From: Micromonospora_H sonneratiae
GTDB taxonomy: Bacteria; Actinomycetota; Actinomycetes; Mycobacteriales; Micromonosporaceae
DNA length: 64,000 bases
Direction of reading: 5' to 3'
Assembly: GCF_042679305.1 (NCBI RefSeq)
Contig: NZ_JBHTMP010000040.1
Location: forward strand, 1-64,000
Under the pieces are notes generated by a model. That model saw only the letters and a program-made list of their open reading frames with translations, searched no databases and was not told the origin of the DNA. Position 1 is the stretch's first letter. The number at the start of each line of letters is the position of its first letter. The translations under genes and the position numbers were made by a program. This document shows positions 1 through 7,534 of the stretch, piece by piece.

Positions 1-78
1 GATCTGAAGTTATGTCCACAACGTACAGACGATCACGCGGTGGCCGCCTCGCGTCCACCCCGCTCCACCAGCAAGATC

Positions 79-355
79 TCAAACGGCGGCTGCCGTATTA
101 GCCGCTGCGCTAGTGACCGGTGGCAAGCCGAGCGTCGCCTCTACCCGGCGGCGGGCGGCTTCCTCCTGGCCGTAGACACACTTTGCGTACACCCGCATGA
201 GGACGTGCACGCTGTGCACGGCTCATTCGGCGACCTGGGTAGCCGGTACCCCGGCGTTGAGCCAGAGCGACACGGCGGCATGACGTAGGTCATACGGCCG
301 CCGGCCCAGAGGTAAGCGTTGCTGGGCCGGCGTGAGGACTTTTGCTCGTGCGTCG
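79..355 (-). pseudogene. Degenerate tyrosine recombinase (integrase), C-terminal fragment
   Basis: On the minus strand, bases 355 to 79 encode the C-terminal catalytic part of a phage- or AICE-type tyrosine recombinase. The RRPYDLRHAAVSLWLNAG block with the RHxxxS-like box is followed by VPATQVAE and then HSVHVLMRVYAKC, which carries the tyrosine-containing end. An in-frame TGA at about 237-239 sits where this family normally has Trp (the WAGHS motif), and the N-terminal two thirds are absent, so the gene is dead. Homology stops near 355, where a truncated epimerase on the other strand takes over. It looks like the remnant of an integrated element. The family assignment is from motif recognition, not a search. 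Confidence 0.75.
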
Positions 356-372
356 CCGGAGCAGTCGACAGG

Positions 373-738
373 GTCGGCGACACCGATCCTGCTCGGATCA
401 TCCCCAACATCTTCCGGGCCATTACCGGTCAACTCGACCACGTCACGCTGAACGGCGATGGGTCAGCCGTACGTGACTTCGTGCATGTAGCCGACGTGGC
501 GAGTGGAATCCGGTTGGCGCTATCGGCCTGCACACCCGGTAGCAGTCAGACAGTCAACCTCGGTTCAGGCATCGGAACGAGCATGGCGGAAGTGGTGGCC
601 ACCGCCGAACGGGTCACCTGGCACCCGGTGACGGTACGCCGTATGCCGCCCAAGCCAGAACCACCCAGGTTGGTAGCGGACATCACCCGGGCACGGGGTG
701 ACCTCGGCTGGCAGCTGGCGAGATCCGAACTAGCGCAG
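373..738 (+). pseudogene. Truncated UDP-sugar 4-epimerase (GalE-like), C-terminal third
   Basis: About 120 codons match the C-terminal part of NAD-dependent UDP-glucose/galactose 4-epimerases: NGDGSAVRDFVHVADVA, then VNLGSGIGTSMAEV, then VADITRARGDLGW. The Rossmann N-terminus with the GxxGxxG and YxxxK motifs is missing; family members are about 320 residues long. The surrounding open frame (319-840) continues past the homology into a tRNA-like repeat, so its ends are not meaningful. The fragment abuts a broken integrase on the other strand, which suggests a recombination scar. It is probably non-functional. Confidence 0.7.
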
Positions 739-772
739 GCGGCTTGTGTGGGGAAAGATCGCACGCCCTGCA

Positions 773-824
773 AATCCGTCGCGAAAGCTACAGAGGTTCG
801 AATTCTCTACCGGTCATCAGGTGC
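773..824 (+). repeat. tRNA-Tyr-like 3' half, copy 1 (putative att remnant)
   Basis: This 52-bp segment matches 2833-2884 at about 45 of 52 positions. It resembles the 3' half of an actinobacterial tRNA-Tyr: an anticodon-stem 3' strand, a long variable arm containing CGTCGCGAAAGC, a T-arm around GGTTCGAA and a degraded CCACCA-like end. The equivalent of the anticodon reads GCA here, and no 5' half precedes it, so it is not a functional tRNA gene. Half-tRNA repeats of this kind are what integrative elements leave at tRNA attachment sites. Confidence 0.6.
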
Positions 825-1030
825 GGAAACGGCCCTGTAACCAGCAGAAACGCTGAGCACGGAGCCGACTCAGGATCTTGCCAGAAGCGCCGCCTGTTCG
901 ATCTCATGCGATTACGCGCTGGTTGGCGGCTCGGCCATGATGAGCATGGGATCGTGGCTGCGCGGCGCGGGTGACGGGCGTCGACGCCGGAGGTACGTGT
1001 TGCGGGCGGTAGTGGCTACTCGGAGGTGTG

Positions 1031-1801
1031 ATGACCTATCGGTTTGTGACGGAGCGACATGACTACTCTGACCTGGCCAGCGGGGCGGTGTTGCGTTCGG
1101 CGCCGGGCCATCCGGCCTTTCCCGTCCGCCTCGCATCAGAGGTGTTCCTCCGCGCGTGGCACGCCCTGGGACGACCCCGGCCTCTGACCGTGTGGGATCC
1201 CTGCTGTGGCAGCGGGTATCTGCTCACCGTGTTGGGCCTGCTGCATCGGGACAAGATCGCGGGCCTCGTCGCCTCGGACATCGCCGATGGCCCGCTCCGG
1301 CTAGCACGGGCGAACCTTGCTCTCCTGTCCGCCGAGGGTATGCGGAAGCGGACAGCCGAGCTGGAAGACATGGCTCGCCGTTTCGGCCGGCCCTCCTACG
1401 GGGAGGCCGCCGAGGCTGCACGGCGCCTGCAAGAGCTGCTTGCCCAGGGTGGCGGAGACCTCCCCCACGTGGTCGGACGGGCCGACGTCCTCGACCGACA
1501 GCAGGTGGCCGCTCTGTTGACCGCGCTACCACCGCCGAGGCTTGTGTTGGCCGACGTGCCGTACGGCGAACAGACCTCATGGCTGGGTTCAGGGCAGGAG
1601 GAAGGCATTCCCGGCCTGCTAGGGACGCTCGCGTCGGCGCTTCCCGCAGACGCCATGATCGCGTTGACGACGCGAGGACGCCGCGTCGGGCTGCCAGAAG
1701 GTGTTCGTGCGACGGTGCGGCTCAAGATCGGAACTCGGGCGACTGTCCTGGTTCGTCTCAGGGATCTCCAATCCGCGGTGGCCGGTGCGTCCGATCGGTA
1801 G
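1031..1801 (+). CDS. aviRa: AviRa-type 23S rRNA methyltransferase (orthosomycin resistance family)
   Basis: The 256-residue product is a class I SAM-dependent methyltransferase closely resembling AviRa of Streptomyces viridochromogenes. AviRa methylates a guanine in domain VI of 23S rRNA and confers avilamycin resistance. Visible motifs are the N-terminal SDLASG and SAPGHPAFPVRLA blocks, the SAM-binding WDPCCGSGYLLTVLGLLH at about 55-72, PSYGEAAEAARRL near 121-133, and the catalytic-region DVPYGE at about 175-180. ATG 1031 is preferred over GTG 1028 because the family starts there; GGAGG lies at 1022-1026. The gene sits alone between two tRNA-like repeats, with no orthosomycin biosynthesis genes in view. 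Substrate and resistance spectrum are inferred from the family. Confidence 0.88.
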   Translation: MTYRFVTERHDYSDLASGAVLRSAPGHPAFPVRLASEVFLRAWHALGRPRPLTVWDPCCGSGYLLTVLGLLHRDKIAGLVASDIADGPLRLARANLALLSAEGMRKRTAELEDMARRFGRPSYGEAAEAARRLQELLAQGGGDLPHVVGRADVLDRQQVAALLTALPPPRLVLADVPYGEQTSWLGSGQEEGIPGLLGTLASALPADAMIALTTRGRRVGLPEGVRATVRLKIGTRATVLVRLRDLQSAVAGASDR

Positions 1802-2113
1802 CGCCACTCAACCCCAGCGGGCACCCTGGTGTCCGGTCTCGGCAGTTAGATCTTCGGACTGGCGGTTCTCTACCTGGTGATCCGGTTGGCGGTGCGCCAT
1901 GCGATCAAGATGCCGATGGGCGGAGGGCCGCCGAACGTCCGAGAAACAGTGCTGATCTCGGTACCGGCACCTCACTTACCAGCCGGCGTATGTATGAGGG
2001 CGCGACGAGTGTGAGCATCCCTGACTCGGCTGCTGGGCAGACCGAGTGAAGGTTGCGGGCCGGGGCAGATGGTGGTCGCTCAGTGCTGCGATCGCAGGTT
2101 TGCTCGGATGATC
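1802..2113 (+). other. Intergenic stretch, no supported gene
   Basis: No open frame here has convincing coding character. A short plus-strand stretch around 1851-1910 would translate to a hydrophobic LYLVIRLAVRHAIK run like those of small actinobacterial membrane proteins. It follows an in-frame stop directly and has no start codon, so at most it is a relic. No terminator or promoter could be called. Confidence 0.4.
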
Positions 2114-2674
2114 TCAGTTGTGCAGCCGGTCGCGACAACGCTGGGCAGCCTCAGCGAATCCAGGTTTGGTGCTGTCACCTAGGAGACGAGCGGCCTTCGC
2201 CATGTGAGCCCAGAAGACCGGCGGGCTTTCTGGCGTGCCTCTACTCCACAGAGCTTCGATCGAGAGGAACGCCTCTCGCAGCCTCCCTGCGGTCAGCCTC
2301 CTATAGACGTTATTAGCCAAGCCGCTCGGGGCGGGGCCAGCGGCCTTGAGCGCTTCCTGAAGCGCTTCCGCGATCTCAGCGCCGGCGTCGTCCAGTTCGA
2401 CCCGGTGATCAAAGTATCCTGCGACCTCCAGGACTTCCCCGATGACGTTCTCTTCACCTGGCAGTACTGCGTCGAAAAGTTCGCTGTACTTCAGCAATCG
2501 CTGATGAGCCTCGGTGATGTTGGTGCCGCAGGCCACGCAGACCGCCACCGCAGTCACGCGCAGGTCACCTCCGGTCGTGGCGAGGTGGACATAGGCGACG
2601 CCCGGGGTGTCGCCCACGTGCAGTCGGCCAGCGGCAGCCGAGACGAGGGTCGCGAGTTGGGGCGTGTTCTCCAT
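2114..2674 (-). CDS. Hypothetical protein, 186 aa
   Basis: This is an unrecognised protein of 186 residues. The N-terminal half (about 20-60) is beta-prone and contains VAVCVACGTN with two cysteines. The second half is strongly helical, with EIAEALQEALKAAG and a C-terminal run of Ala/Arg/Leu helices, and could be a small helical repeat. There is no signal peptide or membrane segment. Codon use looks like real coding sequence, but no good ribosome binding site precedes the ATG at 2674. It is the only minus-strand gene between the two tRNA-like repeats and may be cargo of the same old element. No function can be assigned. Confidence 0.5.
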   Translation of the reverse strand: MENTPQLATLVSAAAGRLHVGDTPGVAYVHLATTGGDLRVTAVAVCVACGTNITEAHQRLLKYSELFDAVLPGEENVIGEVLEVAGYFDHRVELDDAGAEIAEALQEALKAAGPAPSGLANNVYRRLTAGRLREAFLSIEALWSRGTPESPPVFWAHMAKAARLLGDSTKPGFAEAAQRCRDRLHN

Positions 2675-2832
2675 GGGGTAGAGCCTGCCTCTTGGGGTGT
2701 GTGGATACCAGGCGGCGACGGGACGCTGCGGGGGCAGGCTGTGGGCAGTGCGTGGCTGAGTGGTGGTCCCGTTGCGACACTGAGGAACGGCAGGTCAGCA
2801 GGGCGCCCCAACCGAGATTGCCAAGCTCCGTA

Positions 2833-2884
2833 GATCCGTCGCGAAAGCTACAGAAGTTCGAATCCTCTAACTGCCACCAGGTGC
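2833..2884 (+). repeat. tRNA-Tyr-like 3' half, copy 2 (putative att remnant)
   Basis: This is the second copy of the 52-bp repeat at 773-824. Here the would-be anticodon reads GTA (Tyr), the T-arm contains AGTTCGAA, and the end reads CCACCAG, closer to a true tRNA end than copy 1. The bases upstream (2770-2832) do not form a D-arm or acceptor 5' strand, so this too is only a 3' half. The direct orientation of both copies fits attL/attR-type sites around the 2-kb segment between them. Confidence 0.6.
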
Positions 2885-3557
2885 TCCACGTGGCTACCCG
2901 CCCGCCCGTCAGTCGGGCGGTTGCTCACCGCCGGACCCGGCGAGGGCTTCCGCCATGATGCCGGGGACGCGGAACGAGGCAGGGCGTACGGGGCTGATGC
3001 CGGTCGGTAATGGAAATACATGTCAGACCGGACTTTCTTCTGTCTGGGGTGCCCCGGCGGTGTCGACCGTACGGATCTCTCCCGTCATCGGTTGGGGTCG
3101 ATGGTGTGCGAGTTCCGGGGTGGACTCCCACCCTCTCCCGCTGCAGGCCACGTGGTCCGCTGGATAGGCGGACATACGGTGCATAGGTAGATAGCTTCGG
3201 GTGGGCCGAGGCCTGCTTCGACGTGAAATCCGTTCCAGTCCAGGGCAAATATAGGCATGTGTCCTGGTTAAGGGAATAGGTGGGTATGGCAACCCTATGA
3301 CCGTTAACTGTGGACAACGGGGTTTAGGGTCAGTAGCCGGGCTTGCGAGAGAAGTCTTATTGTGCGGTGCACGTGCCCAGTCGGGGATCTGCCAGCGTCC
3401 ATAGTTGCTTTCAGGGCGGGAAGTTGACGCAATCCAAGTGGGTGAGCTTCACCTAAAAGGCCACGCTGAGACGCTGCTGCCGCTTTGCTGCCCCCGTCGA
3501 CTGTGGCACCATCATGGAACCTCTACCACCTCTTCGCCAACTTGACGGGAGCAGCAG
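2885..3557 (+). other. Gene-free stretch upstream of small peptide gene
   Basis: No supported gene was found. Several frames stay open for up to 130 codons (for example minus strand 3317-2925), but their translations are Arg/Pro/Thr-rich and lack recognisable motifs, as expected of noncoding high-GC DNA. The part from about 3200 onward is less GC-rich than its surroundings. It presumably holds the promoter of the peptide gene at 3558, but no hexamer pair with proper spacing could be defended. Confidence 0.4.
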
Positions 3558-3734
3558 ATGCCTGCATGGAGGCTGAGCCGACGCTTCGGCTCTGTCATGG
3601 CGCTCATGGCGCTCGTGGGCGGGATCTATGCCGCCGGTATCGGTGTTAGCGGCGCCGGGGCACAGGCCGAGGGCGCTGGTACCCAGCCGATCACCGAGGG
3701 CTCGGTCGTGACCGACGGTTGGGACTGGAGCTAA
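3558..3734 (+). CDS. Small putative secreted peptide, 58 aa
   Basis: An ATG at 3558 preceded by GGGAG (3547-3551, 6-nt spacing) opens a 58-codon frame ending in TAA at 3732-3734. The product has a basic start (MPAWRLSRRFG), a hydrophobic core (VMALMALVGGIYAAGIGVSG) and an Ala-rich GAGAQAEG segment that could be cut by signal peptidase. A short mature part ends in TDGWDWS. This is the layout of a small exported peptide. It lies 46 bp upstream of the GGDEF-EAL gene on the same strand and may be co-transcribed with it. No family is recognised; the aromatic DGWDW tail is distinctive. Confidence 0.6.
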   Translation: MPAWRLSRRFGSVMALMALVGGIYAAGIGVSGAGAQAEGAGTQPITEGSVVTDGWDWS

Positions 3735-3780
3735 AATCCACGCCTTGTGATGAGACGGGCGGCCAACCCATAGGAGTGGA

Positions 3781-6309
3781 ATGGCCAGGCGTCAGCCACC
3801 GCGACGACCATCCGAAGTTTCTTGGTTGATTACTGGTCCGTTGGCCATGCTGGCGGTGGTCTGGTCGGTTGTTCTTGCTTTGCTCGGCCGTGACACCGAT
3901 CCCTTCAACCCATGGGTGGCCGTCCTTTTCCTAGGACTCTTTGTCCTGGTAGAGGTCCCTGTCCTGTACTTCATCACCCACAGGCAGGGTATTAGCATAA
4001 CGATCAACGAAGTTCCGTTGATCCTTGCGCTGTTCTACCTGCCGCCATTGACCGTGGTGCTGATTTGTACGGTCAGCTCGTTGATCACACAGGTGCGGCG
4101 TCGACTGCCCGCCGCCAAACTCTGGTTCAACGTCGCCAAGACGGCAGCGGCGACCTCACTGGCCTCCCTCGCCCTGGTGGCGATGCCGGAGATCCAGGAT
4201 GCCGGGCCGGGCACCTGGGTGACCCTGCTGATCGCCGTCTGCATCAACAGCCTGGTCACGCTGGCGGCCGTCGCCGGTGTGATGACGCTCATGCAGGGGG
4301 CGCAGGCGGGCGGTGAGATCATCCGCAGCGCCGGGCCGGGCCTGGTCACCGCCGCCGCGAATGCGTGGGTCGGCCTGGTGATCCTGATCTGTCTCGAGAC
4401 GACCTGGTGGTCGGTGCTGCTGCTGGCCGCGCTCGCTGGTGCGCTGTTGCTGCTCTACCGGTCGTACGCCCGGTTCTTCCGGCAGCACCACACGCTGTCT
4501 GACATGTACGAGTTGACTCGTGCCATAACCGAGAGCGGCCACGACGGAACACTGGCCGACTCACTGCTGGGCCGGGTCCGTGCCCTGATGCAGGCCGAGT
4601 ACGCCACCCTCTGGTTGCCGGCCCAGGGGCGACACCCAGAGGTGCTGCTCACCGCCCGGGTCGACGACCCGGGCCTGCTCGATTTTGCCAGGACGCCCCC
4701 GAAGGCCAGGGAAAAGGCCTGCGAGGAACGCCGGACGGTCGCCGCTGGCAGGTTCCTGGACGGTGGCGACGAGTTGCGTGCCGCGCTACGTCAGGGGGAC
4801 GTGAAGGACGTCATCGTCTCCCCCCTGCGGTCCGGGCAGGCGGTCATCGGCTCGCTGGAAGTGGTCAACCGGCTCGGTGACATGGGTCACTTCAAGCCCG
4901 GGGACATTCCCGTCCTGGAGACTATCGCCGCCCATGCCGCCGTTGCCCTGGAGAACTCCCGGCTGGTCGACCGGCTGCGCTACGACGCCTATCACGACGG
5001 CTTGACCAACCTGCCCAACCGACGCCGGATCACGGGGGCGCTGGAGGAGGCGGTCCGGGTACGCGCTCCGGGTGAGATGGTCGCCGTCCTGCTCTTCGAC
5101 GTCGACGCGCTCCGCCAGGTGAACGAGTCACTGGGACATGCCGCCGGCGACAAGATGCTGACCGAGGTGGCCAGCCGGCTACGCCGTTCGGCGCCACCAG
5201 GGGCGCTGGTCGGTCGGGTCGGCAGCGACGAGTTCGTGGTGACGCTACGGGTCGAGAGCACCGAGGAGGCGTTGACCCTGGCGGCCGGTCTGCGGGAGCA
5301 GATCCGTGACCAGATGGTCTTCGACGCGTTGACACTCGACGTCGATACGGCGGTCGGGGTGGCGATCCATCCGGATCACGGCAGCGAGCCGGCGGTCCTG
5401 CTCCAGCGGGTCGACCTGGCGGCAACTGCGGCGAAGTCCACGCCGGGCAGCATCCAGATGTTCAACCCGGCCATGGAGTCGCGGTCGATGCGCCGGCTCG
5501 GTCTGGCCGGTGATCTGCGCCGGGCGCTGGACCAGGGGGACCTGGAGGTCCACTTCCAACCGAAGGTGACCCTCGGTGACCGACGGTTGGTCGGGGTGGA
5601 ATGCCTGGCCCGCTGGGAGCATCCGGCCCACGGCGCGGTCGCACCCGAGGACTTCGTCGCGGTCGCCGAGCACACCGGGCAGCTCGGCCGGCTGACCGAG
5701 ATCGTGCTCAGGGAGGGGCTGCGGCGTAGTCGGGACTGGAACGTCACCGACGAGCCGCTCTCCGTCGCGGTCAACCTCTCCGCCCGTACGCTCACCGACC
5801 AGCACTTCCCGAGCCGCGTACAGGAACTGCTCGAAGAGTACGGTGTTCCGCCCGAACGGTTGACTTTCGAGATCAACGAATCAGGTGTGTTGGACGGTAC
5901 GAACCGCCCGATGCCGACATTGCGTCGGTTATGGGACATCGGGGTACGACTGTCCGTGGACGACTTCGGTACCGGAAATTCATCCCTGTCCTACCTGCGG
6001 AGACTGCCGGTACACGAGATCAAGGTCGACCGTTCGTTCGTGCAGGGCATGGCGACCGACCCGGGCGACCTGGCCATCGTGAACGCCATGGTGACGCTGG
6101 CCCAGCAGTTCGGGCTGACCGTGGTCGCCGAGGGTGTGGAGAGCGAACTGACCCTGGAACTCCTCCAGGACATCGGCTGCCAGATCGGGCAGGGGTTCCT
6201 GTTCAGCAGATCGTTGCCGTACGAGCGTCTGGCGGCCTGGATCGGGGCCCAGGCGGAGCCGGAGTCTGCGTCGCACGGTGACGTTCGCAGGCTCCGTGCC
6301 GTGCCCTGA
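3781..6309 (+). CDS. Membrane GAF-GGDEF-EAL cyclic-di-GMP signalling protein
   Basis: This 842-residue protein has about seven membrane segments in residues 15-228, a GAF-like domain at about 245-395, GGDEF at about 400-570 and EAL at about 580-825. The cyclase signature reads GSDEF (481-485) instead of GGDEF, and no RxxD inhibitory site precedes it. The phosphodiesterase signature reads ECL (607-609) instead of EAL. Its other catalytic motifs look intact: NLSARTL, FEINES, DDFGTG (727-732), KVDRSF and VAEGVES. The protein is therefore more surely a c-di-GMP phosphodiesterase than a cyclase. AGGAG precedes the ATG. It is followed by tRNA genes and has no obvious operon partner other than the 58-residue peptide gene upstream. 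Confidence 0.92.
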   Translation: MARRQPPRRPSEVSWLITGPLAMLAVVWSVVLALLGRDTDPFNPWVAVLFLGLFVLVEVPVLYFITHRQGISITINEVPLILALFYLPPLTVVLICTVSSLITQVRRRLPAAKLWFNVAKTAAATSLASLALVAMPEIQDAGPGTWVTLLIAVCINSLVTLAAVAGVMTLMQGAQAGGEIIRSAGPGLVTAAANAWVGLVILICLETTWWSVLLLAALAGALLLLYRSYARFFRQHHTLSDMYELTRAITESGHDGTLADSLLGRVRALMQAEYATLWLPAQGRHPEVLLTARVDDPGLLDFARTPPKAREKACEERRTVAAGRFLDGGDELRAALRQGDVKDVIVSPLRSGQAVIGSLEVVNRLGDMGHFKPGDIPVLETIAAHAAVALENSRLVDRLRYDAYHDGLTNLPNRRRITGALEEAVRVRAPGEMVAVLLFDVDALRQVNESLGHAAGDKMLTEVASRLRRSAPPGALVGRVGSDEFVVTLRVESTEEALTLAAGLREQIRDQMVFDALTLDVDTAVGVAIHPDHGSEPAVLLQRVDLAATAAKSTPGSIQMFNPAMESRSMRRLGLAGDLRRALDQGDLEVHFQPKVTLGDRRLVGVECLARWEHPAHGAVAPEDFVAVAEHTGQLGRLTEIVLREGLRRSRDWNVTDEPLSVAVNLSARTLTDQHFPSRVQELLEEYGVPPERLTFEINESGVLDGTNRPMPTLRRLWDIGVRLSVDDFGTGNSSLSYLRRLPVHEIKVDRSFVQGMATDPGDLAIVNAMVTLAQQFGLTVVAEGVESELTLELLQDIGCQIGQGFLFSRSLPYERLAAWIGAQAEPESASHGDVRRLRAVP

Positions 6310-6479
6310 CCCGGCTTGGATGCGCTCCGACCAGGCACGGAATGGTGTCGACGGATTCCCGGTGGCGCACCTGTGCGACCCCCGGTCCGATCGGTGCCGG
6401 ATCCGGTGCCGGATCCGATTTCACCTGACGCGCGACGCCGTGTACTCTTACCTCTGCGCGGCTCACAGAGATCGTGCAA

Positions 6480-6552
6480 GCCCCCTTAGCTCAGTCGGCA
6501 GAGCGTCTCCATGGTAAGGAGAAGGTCTACGGTTCGATTCCGTAAGGGGGCT
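6480..6552 (+). tRNA. tRNA-Thr (GGT)
   Basis: The 73-nt sequence folds into a full cloverleaf. The acceptor GCCCCCT pairs with AGGGGGC, the anticodon stem TCTCC/GGAGA encloses loop ATGGTAA with anticodon GGT, and the T-arm contains GGTTCGATTCC. CCA is not encoded. Confidence 0.96.
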
Positions 6553-6577
6553 CAGCGGGTTCAGCTGGACCCATCAC

Positions 6578-6651
6578 GGCGGTGTAGCTCAGCTTGGTAG
6601 AGCAAACGGCTCATAATCGTTGTGTCGCCGGTTCAAGTCCGGCCACCGCTA
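6578..6651 (+). tRNA. tRNA-Met (CAT), elongator type
   Basis: The 74-nt cloverleaf has acceptor GGCGGTG pairing with CACCGCT (first pair G-U) and anticodon loop CTCATAA with anticodon CAT. Its T-arm is GCCGG/CCGGC. The sequence resembles Streptomyces elongator tRNA-Met rather than the initiator. It lies 25 bp after tRNA-Thr, just upstream of rpmG, a common actinobacterial order. Confidence 0.95.
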
Positions 6652-6689
6652 CTCTCGACCGCCGGGGGAGATCCCGGGGCCGAAAAGAC

Positions 6690-6706
6690 GGGCGCTAAGG
6701 GCGCCC
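6690..6706 (+). terminator. Hairpin after tRNA-Met
   Basis: GGGCGC and GCGCCC pair around a five-base loop, followed by ACTTTG. It is a plausible terminator of the tRNA transcript, though the T-run is short. Confidence 0.45.
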
Positions 6707-6709
6707 ACT

Positions 6710-6739
6710 TTGCGTGTCTGCTGGACTTGCGTCTACGCT
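6710..6739 (+). promoter_or_regulatory. Putative rpmG promoter
   Basis: TTGCGT (6710-6715) and TACGCT (6734-6739) are separated by 18 bp and lie 43 bp before the rpmG start, which has AGGAAGG upstream. Confidence 0.4.
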
Positions 6740-6781
6740 GATGCGTTGTAGCTGTTCCATTAGCGAGGAAGGCCCTCCGCC

Positions 6782-6949
6782 GTGGCCAAGGCGACCGATG
6801 TCCGTCCAAAGATCACTTTGGCGTGTGTGGAGTGCAAAGAGCGCAACTACATCACGCGTAAGAACCGCCGGAACGACCCGGACCGCATCGAGCTGAAGAA
6901 GTTCTGCCCCCGGGACGGCAAGCACACCCTGCACCGCGAGACCCGCTGA
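6782..6949 (+). CDS. rpmG: 50S ribosomal protein L33
   Basis: The 55-residue product starts at GTG 6782 behind a GAGGAAGG site. It matches actinobacterial L33: DVRPKITLACVECKERNYIT and KNRRNDPDRIELKKFCP. Zinc-binding L33 carries two CxxC pairs. Here the first is intact (CVEC), but the second reads CPRD, so the fourth ligand position is Asp. The zinc ribbon may be altered or use Asp as ligand. The gene lies between tRNA-Met and hadA, its usual place near secE in actinobacteria. Confidence 0.95.
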   Translation: MAKATDVRPKITLACVECKERNYITRKNRRNDPDRIELKKFCPRDGKHTLHRETR

Positions 6950-7073
6950 TCTCAGCAGTGCCGTCGGCCGCCAGGCCGATGTGGGTCCATCAACGTACAG
7001 ATCGCCGATTCGGTACGGACGCTGCGGTTGAACCGCGGTGTCCACCACCGGGTCGGCGATCTTGCGTTACGTG

Positions 7074-7079
7074 TAGGTT
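7074..7079 (+). promoter_or_regulatory. Putative -10 box for leaderless hadA
   Basis: TAGGTT ends exactly 6 nt before the hadA ATG at 7086 and there is no ribosome binding site. That is the geometry of a leaderless transcript. No clear -35 box was seen. Confidence 0.45.
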
Positions 7080-7085
7080 CGCGGC

Positions 7086-7532
7086 ATGCCCTTGGACACC
7101 TCCTTCGTCGGCCGGAGCTACCCGCCGACCGCCCCGTACGTGGTGGGGCGAGAGAAGATCCGTGAGTTCGCCACGGCGATCGGCGCCACCGAGGCGGCCT
7201 ACCACGACCCCGAGGCGGCCCACGCGCTCGGCCACTCCGACGTGCTGGCCCCGCCGACCTTCCCGGTCGTACTCACCATGGCGGCCAGCCAGCAGATTAT
7301 CGACGATCCGGCACTCGGGCTGGACTACAGCCGGGTGGTGCACGGCGACCAGCGGTTCGCCTACACCCGACCGGTGGTCGCCGGCGACGAGCTGGTCTGC
7401 GTCAACACGGTGGAGGACATCGTGTCCCGGGGTGGCCACGATTTCCTGACCACCCGGACCGAGGTGGCGACGGTGGCCGGTGAGCCGGTGGTGACGGTCT
7501 GGTCCAAGCTCGTCGTACGTGGGGAGGACTGA
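7086..7532 (+). CDS. hadA: (3R)-hydroxyacyl-ACP dehydratase subunit HadA-like
   Basis: The 148-residue protein has the N-terminal MaoC-like hot-dog fold of mycobacterial HadA/HadC and the FAS1-type dehydratase N-domain: SFVGRSYPPTAPYVVGREKI, then APPTFPVVLTM and VVHGDQRFAYTRPVVAGDEL. In mycobacteria HadA is the non-catalytic, substrate-binding partner of HadB in the type II fatty-acid elongation cycle. It sits 2 bp upstream of hadB, so the two are surely co-translated. The start appears to be leaderless. In this organism the pair may serve fatty-acid or polyketide chain dehydration rather than mycolate synthesis. Confidence 0.88.
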   Translation: MPLDTSFVGRSYPPTAPYVVGREKIREFATAIGATEAAYHDPEAAHALGHSDVLAPPTFPVVLTMAASQQIIDDPALGLDYSRVVHGDQRFAYTRPVVAGDELVCVNTVEDIVSRGGHDFLTTRTEVATVAGEPVVTVWSKLVVRGED

Positions 7533-7534
7533 GC

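Noticed and set aside
1851..1910. Hydrophobic LYLVIRLAVRHAIK translation resembling small membrane proteins
   Set aside because: It is directly preceded by a stop and has no start codon; too short to call even as a pseudogene.
1156..2049. 297-codon plus-strand frame overlapping aviRa
   Set aside because: It is an out-of-frame Arg/Pro-rich shadow of aviRa that runs on by chance into noncoding DNA.
2925..3317. 130-codon minus-strand frame before the small peptide gene
   Set aside because: Its composition (Arg, Pro, Thr, His) and lack of motif or ribosome site suggest noncoding sequence.
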